Origin: Tetrahymena thermophila SB210
Lineage: Eukaryota; Ciliophora; Oligohymenophorea; Hymenostomatida; Tetrahymenidae
Reading direction: 5' to 3'
Length of the DNA stretch: 64,000 nucleotides
Assembly (NCBI RefSeq): GCF_000189635.1
Contig: NW_002476434.1
Location: 310,001 to 374,000, forward strand
This document shows positions 11,001 to 25,400 of this stretch, piece after piece; the stretch's first letter is position 1; every line of letters begins with the position of its first letter. Position numbers and translations under genes: made by a program. The notes beneath the pieces are model-generated. The model saw nothing but the letters and a program-made list of their open reading frames with translations. It made no database searches and was not told where the DNA came from.

Positions 11001-12811
11001 CAAAAACCTAATTAAGCAATTTAACTCGTAAACATAATTATTACTTTAAGTTGATATCTTAAATAAAAATATTTTATATATTTGAATTTATTTTTTGTTT
11101 CAATAATTATTATTTTAAATAAAACAAGTATTTAGAAAATGCATCTGAAAATATTTCATTCATTGACGATCTAGAAATAGTTAAAACCTCTGATAAAACT
11201 TCTATTGCAAATGTAGTTTAGAATTTCTGCTATTTTGCTGACTAATTATCATCTACCGATATTTCTAGTTATCTTACTACATTTTTTACAGCTGATATAT
11301 ACACTATTATTGGAAAAAAACACTCTATTCCTGAATTTATGATGTAAATTCTCGAATTCTTTGTTTAAGGATAGCATTCTCAAGGATTTGAAAACAACTT
11401 TTAAGCACAGACTAAAATAACTTTTTTTACTAGTTACTTTAAAAAGATGGATAGTTTAATGAAACTTCTAAAAATTTTTCTAAGTTTTTTTATTATTTTA
11501 CTAAAATTATTTTGACTTATTAATTGCAAACATGTAAAAAAGAAAAAAATAAATAACTAAACAACGATTTCTTATACTTTTTGGAAACCTGTTTCAAGAT
11601 AGTTACTGATAAAGATATGCCATAATTTTTAAGAGAGGCATTTAACATTTTATAATCTGGAGAAACAAAAAATTCAGAAAAGATTCAAAAAGTAATAAAT
11701 AATTCTAAATTAGAATGTAAATTATAATATTAAATATTAAAAAATAATAGGATTTAATCAACTTTTTAGTGAAGAAAACATAATTAAAAGAATATTTAAA
11801 TATTAATAATGATGACAACTAGATAAGTCAAAAGTTTTATTTAATATTCAAATTGCTTTCTACAATATTTAATAGTCCAACTAAAACCTTGTAAGATTAG
11901 ACTGTAGTTTAAAGTATTACTTAGTTAATTCTTATTGCAGGAGAATAATCTGTTAGTTAGGAGCTAGTAAAAAGTTTGATTGGCATAATTTAGGGCAATA
12001 TTTCAAATATATTTACGTTAATTGGCTAATTTGATCTATTAAATCAGAGTGATTTAAAAACAATTTAAGAATTTATTACTACAACATAAAAATCAGTAGT
12101 TTTTTAAAACCGCAGTTCTCTAGAATAAATTAACGTTACTCCTTAGTAGGTTTTAGATGACTAAACGAAGGATATTCTTAAAAGAATAAATGAAGGAAAA
12201 GTAATTAATTTTTATATTACTTTAAGATAACAAATTATAATCAAATAATTATTTAGATAAATCTTTAGGATATTTTCAGAGTTTTAGTAAGTAAAGAAGG
12301 GTAGAATGGCATGATTAATATTGATACATTTTGTACATTCATAAATAGAATAGGTAAATATATATAAATTTATATATAATTTAATTTTAACTGTTTTTTT
12401 TATATGAAATGGAAGGCATTCTTTGTTATTATCAAAAAGACAGGTATCCTCTCAAGCTAGAAGTTATAATTCTTATTAAGTGAGGAAGAATTTGAAAGGG
12501 CTTTTGAGTATGTCAATATTAAAAAAATTAGTATGTCCCTATAAAAATTGGGTATATCTCCTGCTTTGTTAGCATTATCACTAGGCACATTAATATTAAT
12601 ACTTGTTTTATTATTTGTGTTCATATTTTTAGGGATTCAAGCCTTTACTTTAGGTGGAACATTTGGTGCAGTTATAAACTCCATAATTCCTATAACAGCT
12701 GCAACAGGTGCAGCTTTATCTTAAGAAGATAAATCCTCAAATTTGAACGAAAAAAATATTTAAAATACTATAAAAGAAATTGAATAAATTTTGAATTCAA
12801 AATAACTTTGA
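8008..12811 (+). pseudogene. giant membrane protein gene copy 1, internally deleted pseudogene
   Basis: Only exon 1 and exons 18-29 of the 29-exon gene remain. Exon 1 starts at ATG 8008, shifts frame near 8205-8212, keeps the basic stretch and first membrane helix, then leaves homology near 8492 and hits TGA 8505-8507. Homology resumes in intron 17 near 8886. Surviving exons: 8915-9258, 9321-9346, 9400-9725, 9778-9910, 9970-10276, 10327-10456, 10507-10641, 10696-11027, 11129-11691, 11751-12200, 12257-12353, and about 12400-12811. Lesions: exon 19 has lost exactly 200 nt; exon 22 is one base short (near 10220); exon 26 has a shifted acceptor and a missing T near 11400; the start of exon 29 is damaged. 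The C-terminal membrane helix and terminal TGA are preserved. It is closest to copy 2. With this many independent lesions a full-length product is not possible. Confidence 0.88.
8508..8885. other. unrelated filler at the copy 1 deletion junction
   Basis: About 380 bases between the two homologous parts of copy 1 match neither copy 2 nor the leader. It contains a cluster of TTCGG/CCGAA strings (8805-8875) that is unusual for this base composition. It may be an insertion at the breakpoint or divergent leftover DNA. Confidence 0.5.
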
Positions 12812-13430
12812 TATTCTTAAATTTATTTATTAATAAAAATATTTTTTTATTTTATGTTTAAAGAGATTGTTTTTGAAATTTTAAATAATTATTATGAAAA
12901 ATATTTTGATTATTTAATTGAAAAAAATTAAAATTATTACAAATTTAAAAAATAATAGCATAATAATTGAATGTAATAAATTTATTTTCTAAGTGTTGTT
13001 AATAGAATTTAATCAAAATAATAATCCCTAAATATAATCATTAATTTAAAAAAGATCTGTTTAATTTACTAAAACTACATATGAATTTACAAAATATACA
13101 AAAAGATTCCTTTATAATTATTAATATTAAGAATTGTGATTATTAAAAATATAAATAATGTAATTGTGAATTTTGTAATTGAATGTTACCATAAATATTT
13201 TAACCAATAATCACAAGTAACTTCTCAAGCAAGAATTGAAAGTTTAAATAATTAAATTTTAAAAATATGTTTATTTAGATATTTCTGGATAAAAGATAAT
13301 ACTTTGATAATTTGTTGTAAGTTTTATTTTCCATTTTTAATTTAAAAAATAGTAATATAAGTCCAAACAGATATATAAAAAATTTAATTTACTAAAATAT
13401 TAAAAAATCTATAGATTTTTAGTATTTGAA
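12812..13430 (+). promoter_or_regulatory. copy 1 tail and leader of array copy 2
   Basis: Roughly the first 70 bases are the 3' flank of copy 1 and also match the flank after copy 2 (TATTCTTAAATTTATTTATT then AATAAAAATAT). From about 12885 the sequence is the duplicated leader that also precedes copy 1, running to the ATG at 13431. No gene is present. Confidence 0.55.
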
Positions 13431-16400
13431 ATGAAATAAAATTAATAGGGTAAGGAATAATTTACACAAGAGCTAGCTATCTAAAAAAGTAATAGCTAGT
13501 ATAACAAAGATTTTTAAGATGGTAAATTAGATAAAGCTTCTTAAGGTACTAACTAGATCACTGAGTAGAATAAATTATTAAGTCATTAGAGCGAACAAAA
13601 TAAAGATTCTATAAGCCTAAGAGGTGATAATACTAACAATCTAATTAATCTTTCATAACATGAGAAATAGCTGGATAAATCAGTAATTTAACATATATAT
13701 GTTTAAGATGAAGAAATTAAGGCTTCTCGTAATTAGCTGATAAATTAGAGAAAAGTGGTTTAACGAAAAATTGAAACTTTTGATAGATTAGCATATTACA
13801 AAAAAAAAATGATTAAAAAATCAAGAAAGCTTTAAAAAAGTTTATATAGCGTATTGTTTAAAAGAAAATTATTTAGAATAATTTTGTTATTGGCTATAGA
13901 GGCTGTTGTTTTAGCATTAATAATAGCATTTTTCAATATTTTAGGCTATAATAGAGGTCAGATTTAAATTTATGCATCTGATTAAGTAGAAATTTAAGTA
14001 AATAAATGTGTTATCAAAATTATTGATTATGATAATAAAGATAAAATTGATTTAAATTATCTTTCAAGAGCATCTCTACCATCTACGATTGATGGGGATA
14101 TACTTATGGTATATTCATTTCCAGATATTTAACCTTATAAAAAAGATTACTCATTTTCAGTAAGTTCGTTTATTTATTATTAATTAGTTATTGATAGCTA
14201 TTTTTGTTCATTTAATTTTAATAATATTAGTAATAAAACTCAAAAAAGACTTTTTCATTCAGTAATAATGCAAATTACAAATCTTGTGAAATCGCCTTCT
14301 ATGTATATCAAAATATTTAATTGACCAATCTAAGCATCAATTGTTAAGAATAATAATGTGATATTTTAATTGATTCATCAAATATATCATTCACTTCATT
14401 AAGTATATAAGGACCTTAAGTATATCTTAATTCACCAAAACTAATCGCACAAGTATATTTTTAATATTTTTCTATTGCTTAATTAAATATTTTTTTTGTT
14501 TTTAAAACGCTTATAGAGTCTTTAATTTCTGACCTTTTAGGGAAATTTTGAAGTTAACAACTTCTAATTTTCAAACGCATCAGTTGAAACTTCAGAGGGA
14601 GATATAATTGTACAATCATTATAGGGGATAACTGCAACTGTACAATTAACAAATAAATATTACTGCGTATCAACATATTCTTTAACACCAATTTAAAATA
14701 CTATTACTAGCAATCCAGCAAGCTGTACTAATGGTAATATTTTTGTTATATTTGACATTTTTAATTTATCAAAAAATAAAAGTATTTCCTTATGGTACAA
14801 CTGATTATGACCCAAAAAATGTGATAGCTGAGAGATGCATTTAAGGTTCTATTACTATTCCATCAAATATAGGAGGAAACTAGAATCTTATTGCCAAAAA
14901 TACATTTGGTAACCTCTTTATAAATGTGCTTGAAAAAATAGGTTAGGCAGCTGATTAGATTCCTAATGGGTAGTATGTCTATGATTCATCTGTTTATGGT
15001 AAAAATGGAGATTAAATATAATTTTCAACTAATTCGTAGAGCAGGTTAAATGATTAAATGGTGTCAGCAAGTAATCCAAATGTTTATGATCCAATCTTTA
15101 TAATGAGGTTTGGATCTTCATAAATAGAGTCAAATACTTACTCATAGTGGCAAGTAATAATTATTTAATTATTTTCATCTATATGATTTTAAAATATTTG
15201 ACTATTTAAATTAAAGCTAACTTACAACCCAGCATATTCATACTTCAGGCCTTTTTGGTTAGGCACATTGACTCTAAGTCTGTTAAACTCTTAAAGGTAT
15301 GAAAATTAATTTGTACTTGCCCCAGGATTTTGTCCATATGTTAATTCATTGAGCTAAAATAGGCTTAACACAGTTAAACAATTGTTACAATAATAATTTA
15401 AATCATAGCAAAATTCTGCCTATTTTATTTTTTCTCTAGCTTGGTAGCCTTCAATAAGCTTGCCACCAATTAAATTTACTTAATCTGATACCTACAGTAG
15501 TTTGAGAGATACATCTCTTAGTGATAATTATGTTGACGATTGGATTTAATTCAATAAAAACAATGATGGTACAGTTTCAATCAACTATTTGAGTATATCT
15601 TAAAGCGGTAAAAATTTTGTTTATGTATACATTTATATGAATGGAATAATTATAATTAAAGGTGTTTTAGAAGCAGCAATAATAGTTAGCTTTATTTTAG
15701 CATCTATAGTAGGATTAGTCTTAATTGTTGGAATAGTTTATGTAATAAATGTGAACTATATCTATTTACTGGACCACATTTCTAATATAGATATCTATTC
15801 TAAAATCATAGATTCTTAGTAAAATCAAAATGAAAAAGGAATCAACAGTGATGAAGAATTAGAAGATTAAAAAGAGGAAGAATTAGCGGTATTTATTCTA
15901 ATATTTAGATTTTAAAACTTAAAAATCTTGAATTAATAAAAAGCATCAGTAAGTACTTGAGCAAGTTAAATAAAAAGATGTTCTTAAGATAGAGTATACT
16001 ATCAAAGGAATTCTTAAGCTATTTTTTAATTTAATCTTATTGTCTCCTCCTTTAAGTGCATATATTGATTAAGTTGTTATACTGTTTTATAAAGCTAGAT
16101 AAAATTCAATTAGCGAGTTTTATAAATTATTATTTAAAGAAGTATAAATTAATGAAAAAGCTTCTGATGATATAATCCATAATTTAGAAAAAGATTCTAT
16201 TGTAGGATCTGAATTGAAAGGACTTTATGAAAAATATTGCTATCTAAATTAAGTGCTTGAAAGAAAGTTAGATGAGGAAGAAAGTATTATTCAATTGAGA
16301 AAAAGAGGCTTTAAAATTATGAATAAATATGATGCTCTTATTTAATCTTATTCATATATCAAATATAATGGAAAAATAGTTACTATTTCTGATACTTAAA

Positions 16401-19400
16401 ATAAAGATTCTTTATAACTTTTTATAGAGTCTTCATGCACTCTTACAAAATTTCCAAATGATACAATCGACTCAATTTCATTCGAATAATTTTACAGTGT
16501 AATTTTATTTTTTAAATAAAAAATAAATATGAATAATTTATAAATTTACTTTAGGATTTTTGTATTATGAATCATATTCCTAAACAATCTATTAGTGAGG
16601 GTTAATTGCAAAGAGATTATGGTGTTGAAACCAAATATGATCCCCTTTAAGTCATAGAAAGAGATCCTAGCTATAATCTACTGAATAAAAAGAAAATGTT
16701 TATTATAGATAAAAAAAGAGTAAATAATACTTTTAAATTGCTACTGTCTAAAAATCTCTAAGGAAAACAATACCAAACAGATGAAATGGAAGAAGTTAAG
16801 AAAGAGTTATTTTCTCCAGATTTTTGGTGGTTTTATGATGCTGTTACAGTTTTAGCCCATTTGGGATCAGTAGTCATATTGGGATGTCCTTTTATTGTTC
16901 TAATAATCTTTATTAGGATGCTTCAATCTAATTATTCTTCTGTTCCTATTCAGAGATTAATATACAGGTAATTAAATTTATGGAAAGGCTTTTAAATTTT
17001 TGTTAATTTATAACTTAAATATTTTTTTAATGCTTTGGTTTTCTTTTAAATTCATTTTTTTATATTTAAAGAAAAACCATTTTGAGTTATTAAAATTTAC
17101 ATTTATTTAAATAAAGAAGTTAAATTTTTCTAGAATGATTAAAAAATAATAAAAGTTTTTCACAATAATTTTCAGAATTTTTTAAAATTTAAATATTTAT
17201 TTATCATTTAAATTACCAAGCATTAATTAAAAATTAAATAATATCAATTAATTTAATCAAAAATTAATTATCATAATTAAATATTAATTAAATGTTTACA
17301 AATTATTTGAGAAAAAATAAAAAAAATATTTTTAAAAATTTTATTTTATCAAAAAAGCTATGATATATTAGAAGAACCCTCATCTATACCGTATAAATTA
17401 ATGTCTGACAGCAATGGTATTGCTATAATTGTTATCATCTCTATTATATTTTTAGTTCTTTCATCATTTGATTTAGTTCATTACTACATCTTTATGACAA
17501 TCCCTTAAGAAAGATAATTTTAAGATTATAATAAATCCAGCTAAGTCAGAAAATTAGCTTCTAAGATAATGTGGGTGCTTGCTTTATTAGTTTTGTATGG
17601 AATTGGTGTTTATTTAAGCTTGATAGGAACATGGCTCATTTTGAGTGCTATTATTAATCCAAATGCATTCTTACCATACGCCACTTCAGCTGCTACTTTT
17701 CTTACTTTAGTCGCAAGAAAATACCAGTAAAATTTTCATCTAATTTACTTTATTTTTAAAGTTAAAAAAAATTTTTGACACTTATTTCACAAATTTATAT
17801 ATATCATACAGAATGTTGAAAAGAATATTGGACCAAGGAGTTAAACTTTTAACAGATTATTTGAAAGGGTTAGCAGAGAAACAATTTAAAGATATGCTCA
17901 AAAAATTAGATATTGGAGGCAAGGTTGATTAGCTTGTTCCAACAGATTAAATAAAAAGGCTATGCTAGGAGGCATCTTCTTATGGCTTAATTGATCAAAA
18001 GTTAGCTGAAAATATATAGGATAATATTGAGATGATGGTTAGAGACCCTGAAGCTGTTGCTCATCTAGGTAATGAGGTACTAAAAATTGCGCAAGATCCT
18101 AAACAGTATGCCTTAAGTATTATGGAAAAGTTAGAAGAAAAAGCTAAACTATAACTAGAGCAGCAAGTAATAAATTTTAATATTACCTATTTTATTTAAA
18201 ATAATTTTTTCTTAGCTAAAATAATATCTACCAATAATGGCTCAAAGTCTGACATAATTGCTATTTTCAATTTTAAGCAATTAAAAAGCAAGATTAAAGA
18301 CAGAATTAGGAACTGTTTTATCAGACTTAAATTTAGAGATCCAAAACAAATTTTAAAAAAATGTTGATAAAAAAATTATGAATCAACTAGAATTGTTGCA
18401 AGGTCCTATCTTAAAATTATTATTTGAGTGTTTATCATCAGACAATCAAAATAGGAAATAAAAGGTAAATGCCATCTTATAGTAAGTGAGTTACTATATA
18501 TCTTCTCTAGTTTTGTAAAAATATCCTTACTCTGAAGAATAATATAACGCTTTTAAATAAGCTGAGAGAGCACTTGATATTGATGTGAATATTTAAAAAA
18601 AGAAAGGTGGATATGATTTTAAGCAATTGCTTTAATCAAAACTCAAAGAATTGGATAATAATGTAGTCACTATTAATGAATAAATGGTCTAAAAAGCTAT
18701 AAAAACTATCTTCGAAGGAATGTATAACATTTTTAATGAAGGATTAAAGAATAATGTTGAAGTAATTTAATTCATTTTTTTAAATTTAAACTTTAATTCA
18801 TAAAATAACTAAAGGGAATGTTAAAAGAATTTATCAAGATTTTGTAAAAATTTTAATCTATGCCAGTTTATGGTAATATCGAAGAACTATCAAAGTTTGC
18901 TAATTTATTAAATTTAGTAATAGAAGCATTTACTAATTTCAAATCATTATCAAGAAGTGAAATTTTAAGTGTTCTTAAAAAATTTATTTAAGACTCTAAG
19001 ATTGAAGATAAATTTAATATCTGCTAATTTAGTATTATAGACTTTTGTGATTTCCTTCTTTTAATTATTGGTTCATTTAATTAAGAGCAAAAGACTCCTC
19101 ATGTAAACTAAATCAGAGAAATATTTACTTCTATTTTTAAAGATACTAAATTTGCTAATTAAACTGATATTAAAAGAATGTCTTCAATAGTAGCTTTCTT
19201 CATTTTAGGATTTAGAAGTAACTTATAAAATATACCTGTTGATGTTATTAAAGATTTATTTGAATGGCTTAGAGAAAAATTAAAAGATAACGAGAGCGAA
19301 TATAAGTTGAATGAATTTATTAAACTTATTTTAGATAATACAGGAAATAATAAAGGAAATACATCTTAAAAAAATTTGATTCTTATATAGAATCTTTTAA

Positions 19401-22400
19401 GTCTGTTCGAAAAAATATACAACAACAAGATAGGTTAAATTGAAAACATGCAAGTGAATTCTCAAAGAATCTACGGTGTATCAAAAGAATTTTCAAAATT
19501 CTTTTTAAGCATTCTATTTTTCAAGAATAAAAACTCCATAAATTAATCTGATTGGGATAAAATTATCTAATAAAAGCATTTTTCAATTATATGTTAAAAA
19601 ATGAGGATGTCCCCAGAAGATTTAAGTGGCTTAATACAATTTATACTTAACCAAAAAACTATGCCATAGTATTCAAGCTTTATTAGAATGATTCAAAATT
19701 AGTATAAGGTAATTTTTAATTTAACCACATTTATCAAACATTTTTATTTTTATATGATTAAAATAGCATTTAAACACTTAAAAATAATTTTAAAAATAAA
19801 AATAGATTGATAAGAAAGCAATTAAAAAACTAAATCAGATAATAAATTTTGTGTTGTCTACAGACGATTATGATATATATGAAGTATTCAGTGAATTAGA
19901 TATGGAAAAAAATATAGAGTTTAAAATTTCATAAAGTAATAAGGAAACATTAAAAAAAATGCACTTTGAGGATTTTAAGTTAATTCTTTAATTTCATAGA
20001 GGTAAATATGAGTTTGACTAATTTGAGTCTTAAATTACATAAGTATTAGAATTTAACTTTACTGATTTTAAAGAATATATCACTAATAACGCTGTTGGAA
20101 AAAACAAAAGTACTTGTATTCTAAATTTTATTAAATAGATTAAGTTTACAAATTAGGCTCTTTCTTATATGATGAATAATATATAACTTGGTTAAATTAC
20201 ACACTAGCAAATTGTGCAGCTAATTAAATTATTGAAAATAGGAGAAGATTAAGGCGTAGATAGTAAAGTTGCAAACTTATTTGGAAGACTTGTATCTTTG
20301 AAAAATTTAAATATTGCAAACATAACCTCATCATCAACTATTTTCAAAGAATAAGTATAAAATGTTGCCAGTATTATTAATTTAGATGAAAGAATAGTTT
20401 AAACATTTTTATAGCTGATATTTTGCCCAGATGATAAATTATACGAGTAAATTAATTATATTTTTATTTAAAATTTATACTTTCCCATATAAATATAGAT
20501 CATTAAATGATTGCTTTTAGATGTAAATTAGTGGTATCAACTATAACTAATTTATAAATCATTGTGTACATAATTTGAAAGAAATAAATGATTATTAAAA
20601 CCAGCTTGCTAAAATTAATGAAATAATATTCAAAAATAAAATACCTTTAGACCTACTTAAAAGCATTGTAGTAGATATGCAGATTCCTTAAACAATAGAA
20701 ACAGTTTAATTCTTTTTATAGCTTACAAATCAAAAAATTCCAAAAAGCATTAATAGTTTTGTTAAATTTGTATTTAATTCCCAACAGTAATCAGAAAAAT
20801 AGGAATTTATAAAATTAATATAATAAAATGAAAATAACTTTTTAGGTGTATAAGGATTAGTGGATATTTTTACAAGCACCAAAAACTCAGTCAAGCTTTA
20901 AGTTTTGCTTCAGTATTTTGCTGATTCAGAAAACGACTATTTTTTGCTAATAGCTTGTATGTTTTGCTATTTAGAGGGTAAATCAGATGGAATACTTCTA
21001 AGAATATTTGATGGACAGAATAATCAAAATTAAATATTAAAACTTACTATTGAGCAATACTTGTCAAGAAAATTAGATATTAAGATAGAATTTTTTTAAG
21101 CATTCTAAGCAATCTTTTGCAGCAATACATAATAATTTTCATCTGCTTTTATCAAGTTTTTTAGATAAGTCGATTATCAAGAGCAGAGATTAATAAAGGA
21201 AGTCACATAAAAAAGAATTAAAGCAAATTAAATAGGTCCAAATGAATAATCAGATACAAAAACAAAGATTTACTTGGAGATTATAAAAAGTAAAACAAAA
21301 ACTACCTTTCAACAAAATTAGAATTAATAGGAAAATTTCATTAATAATGTAACTGTTTCTGATAAAGAAGTTGAATAGTACATAAATTTATCTAGAGGTT
21401 TACCAATAAATACATCGTTCTTTAGTAGAGAACTCAATATTCCTTTAGATGTTGTGGAATTTTTTTAATATATTTACTCAATTAAAAGTGCTTCTGATTA
21501 TCAATCTATTAATAAAGTATTTGAAGAAATGAAAAATAGCTCTTCAGTGATTTAGGTTTTAAGAAGCATAAACTTAGATTTAAAAGATCTTAAAAATTGC
21601 ATTAAGTTATTGTATTAAATGATAGAAGTTCAAGAAGCTTAGTAGCTTTAAGAATCACTTAATTTACCTTCAACTGTTAACATAGAAGCTTTGCAAAATC
21701 TATTGCTTCTTGATTAGGATTTTGATGATTCTACTAATTTAGAAACAAATAAAAAGATGTTAACTAATTCATTAAACTAAAATGCAATACATAAAAGTTT
21801 TGAAATTAAAACTTATTGGTCATCTCTAATTTTCTGCTTAACTAAAAACTTTGTTTTGCTTGAAGCTTTTGTTAATAAAAATAATTTACTTAAATTAGCT
21901 TTGAGTGGTAATCCATAATTGTTGTCAATATTCTAAGGGTTTATAGGGTATATTTTATAATTCTTTTTCTATTCTTACAAAATTATTATTTTAAAAAAGG
22001 GTTATTTAAAAGAGACAATGTGAGCTACCTATTGATAAAATTTATCAAGATATTTACTAACTTTACTAACGAGAGATTAAAAAAAAATAAAAAGAAGAAA
22101 ATAATTAAGACTATTTAGATTATTTTGGGGAAGACGATGATGATGATGAAGAATTGAATGACAATAAATACTAGTAATCAGAAGAAAAAAATAAATCTGT
22201 AATAGAAATTGAAAAATCAAATAAATTTGAATATGCATTGTATTTACTATATAAAGAACTTTAGTTAAGTCCAGTTTGGATTTTGCTAATGTCAGGAGAT
22301 GTTTTTGCTTGGGATTACTATATATTAAGATATTATTACACATATAAATACTATAAAGCTTATTAGATCAACCCAGTAATATCTCTTATATTAATCCTCT

Positions 22401-25400
22401 AGCTCAGACAGACTGCAACTATTGTCAAAGAATTCATCTCTTATCTTGAATACTACATACAAATAAATAAAAAATACTCTGAAAAAGGCGAAAGCTAAGA
22501 ATACTAATAAATAGGCAATAAAATTCTTGAATTTTAAGGAGAATATCTTTATAATTTAATTATAAAAAATGCAAGCAAGTATTTTTACAATTAAAATAAA
22601 ATAAAATGTTTACATATTTTTATTTTCAACTTAAAAAAGAGCAACTGAGTTAGCTTAAGCTTGTCAATTCCCTTAAATAATATTAAATTCTATTGCAGAA
22701 GAAGAATTTAATACAATTACAGATGAAAAAGAGAAAAAAAATTATTCAAAAAATGATATCAATAAATTATTTGAGAGAGCAGCTCAAAAATACATCGAAG
22801 AAATTGAGTATTTTATTATTTATTTATTTCAATCTAATACTTTAAATGTTTAAAAAGGAAAAATAAGCAAAGTTACTATGATTTTATTCATGGTTTGTAT
22901 TTTGGTGTTGATAAAATTTGCTTTAGATAACCAAAAAATGTATTAAAAAAAAAAAAAAATCTTAATTTATCTTAGAGTCTTGAATCAAACGGAGTTGTTC
23001 ATCTCCTTTTGATAAGCACATTAACATAACTATAAGATAGCTCAAAGTTTATATTTTCATATAACGATAAAGGATAAGATCATCTGATATAAGTCAGCTA
23101 TGAAATAGATTTTCTATTAACAACTTTTGATATCTTTTTTTTTATGAAGTTGTAAAATCCTAACTTTTAGAAATTCTATATGCATCCAATCATTGTAAAT
23201 ATTCCAATTTATTTGCTTCTAAAATATAAATTATTTTTTATATTTTTTCATCGCATTTAGAAATTTTATTTTGATTATTGATATTAATTAACTTTTAATT
23301 CTTAAAAAAATAGGGTTTATGCTGCGGATTTAATTTAGACGGGAACGAAATTTTATCTCATTCTCCTATACCACCAATAGCTAATCCAGAATTTAGAAGC
23401 ATGCTTATTTTTTAGAGAAATCTTGAAGATTTGAACAATTATAAAATGAATTACATTGAAAGTATTTTTTAGGATTTTGGTTAGATTGTTTAAGAAATAG
23501 CAAAAGAAGATCCTTTACTTATTCTTTAAAAGCCTTCATAATAAAAGATAAAAAGGTTTAGTTCAAATTTTTTCTCAGTCTTAAATTTTACTGTAAGAAC
23601 GGATAAATCCAAATAATATATGGATAGATTAATAGATGAGTTTGACTCGTTTATAGAGTAATTAATATTTTTTAAATTATTTGATCAAAGTAAATTGTTT
23701 TATTTAAAATAGATCGCAATACATGATCAGTCCTAATAAGAAATTTTTTAAATTAAATTCTCTTAAAATAGAAGAGTAAAATGAATCTATAAGTATATCA
23801 AGCGATGCATTAGCAAAAGAAGAAAACTCCTATTTAGAATTTGTATAATCACCAAATGCCTCAACTCTTTTGGGATTTTTTAAATAGGACTATGAGTGCC
23901 TATATACAAATAATTTTATGATACAAAATTATCAAGAGGTAAAAAAATAATCTAAAATATTTATTGATTTGATTATTGTTAAAAAAGGATCTAAAATTAT
24001 TTGTCAACATACTTTAGCTTTCAGGCTCGTTATGGTCTTCATTCAATAAAAAGATTGATTAAGAAACATTTAGTAGATAAATCGCATAAGTTACTTAATT
24101 TATGAATAGCAATAAAAAATCTATTCTCCAAATTACTTCATTATTTTTTGACACAACTGAATATGATTTATCTACAATTAGTGAAAGTATGAACATAAGT
24201 CCTAAGTTACTGAAGAATTTTGCTAAAGTTTTCTTGGATAAATATAATTTTGATGTAAAAGATTTTGAATAGCTTCTCTCTCAAACTAATTACTCTGAAA
24301 CTAATAAAACGTAATTTATTTGAAAAAATGATTTGTAACACTTATCTTTTTATTTTGATTAGTGTCATTAGGAATATAATCAGTATTAATAATGGCTGGC
24401 TTGATACAATGATGGAGCTTACAAAATTTTCTCCTCTCTTTTAGTATTCATAAGGCTATTAAATTTTCTACTAGTTGCTTTACTCATTTGATCATGTAAA
24501 AACATTAATTTTTTTATTTATATATATATTCAATAATATCTTAAAATAAAAAGTTGAGTATATAAAGCTAAAAGACTGAACCTAATAAAATAAATATAGC
24601 AAACTTAATTTTACTCTCGCCAGATAGTCAAGAAAATAGATTAATGTTGTAAAAAATAGTTTTTAGACTATGTAAAGAGGTTATTAAAGAATAAGTTAAA
24701 AAAGCAAAAAGTAAAAATGATTAATTATTTGTATAAAAATATTCTCATCTTCTAGAAGAAGAAAAAAACAAAGAGAAAAACGAATTTATGATCCAGGCTA
24801 TGAATAATATCATTGATAATTCGTGGAAGTTCTTATTCGAAAAAAAAGAAGAGCTCATAAAGTAAAATTTATTTGTTCAAATTTATTTAATTTATTTGCA
24901 ATTTTTTATAGCTAATTTATGAGTTATGCTTTTAATTTATCCGAAAACTAAGTTAAGCTTTTTAAAGTATTGACAATATTTAAACCTAATTTGCATAAAT
25001 TACAGCAGAAAGAAATAAATTCAATTATTTAAGATCCCTCAGTAAGTATTTTTTTAAGTTTTAAATTATTAATTTTTGTTGAAGATTAAAAAAGGATTTG
25101 AGACTCTTTAGTAATTCGGACTAATTCAAAAAGATATTAGAAAATAATATTTTGATTTGATACTTGGTATAACAAGTTAGAGAGGACTCTTAGCTTTAAA
25201 TTCTTTAATTTCGCTATAAGTAACTAAAAAAACTCATTTTATAAAAATTCATTTTTTTTTTTAAATCTAGGATGCTGACAAAGTTTTTGGATAAAACTCT
25301 TCAAAAATTTTTAATGAGGAGGGAGAATAAGATTAAATAAAAAATAAATATTAAAATATACATTCTAGTTTAATTTTAAAATCTCTCTATTTGTGGAAAA

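Noticed and set aside
16786-16971. Short standard-code frames at 15637, 16786, 27131, 33634, 40155, 46747, 47219 and 49009 taken as separate small membrane proteins
   Set aside because: Most are in-frame pieces of single exons of the giant genes that happen to lack TAA/TAG; some run into introns. None is an independent gene.
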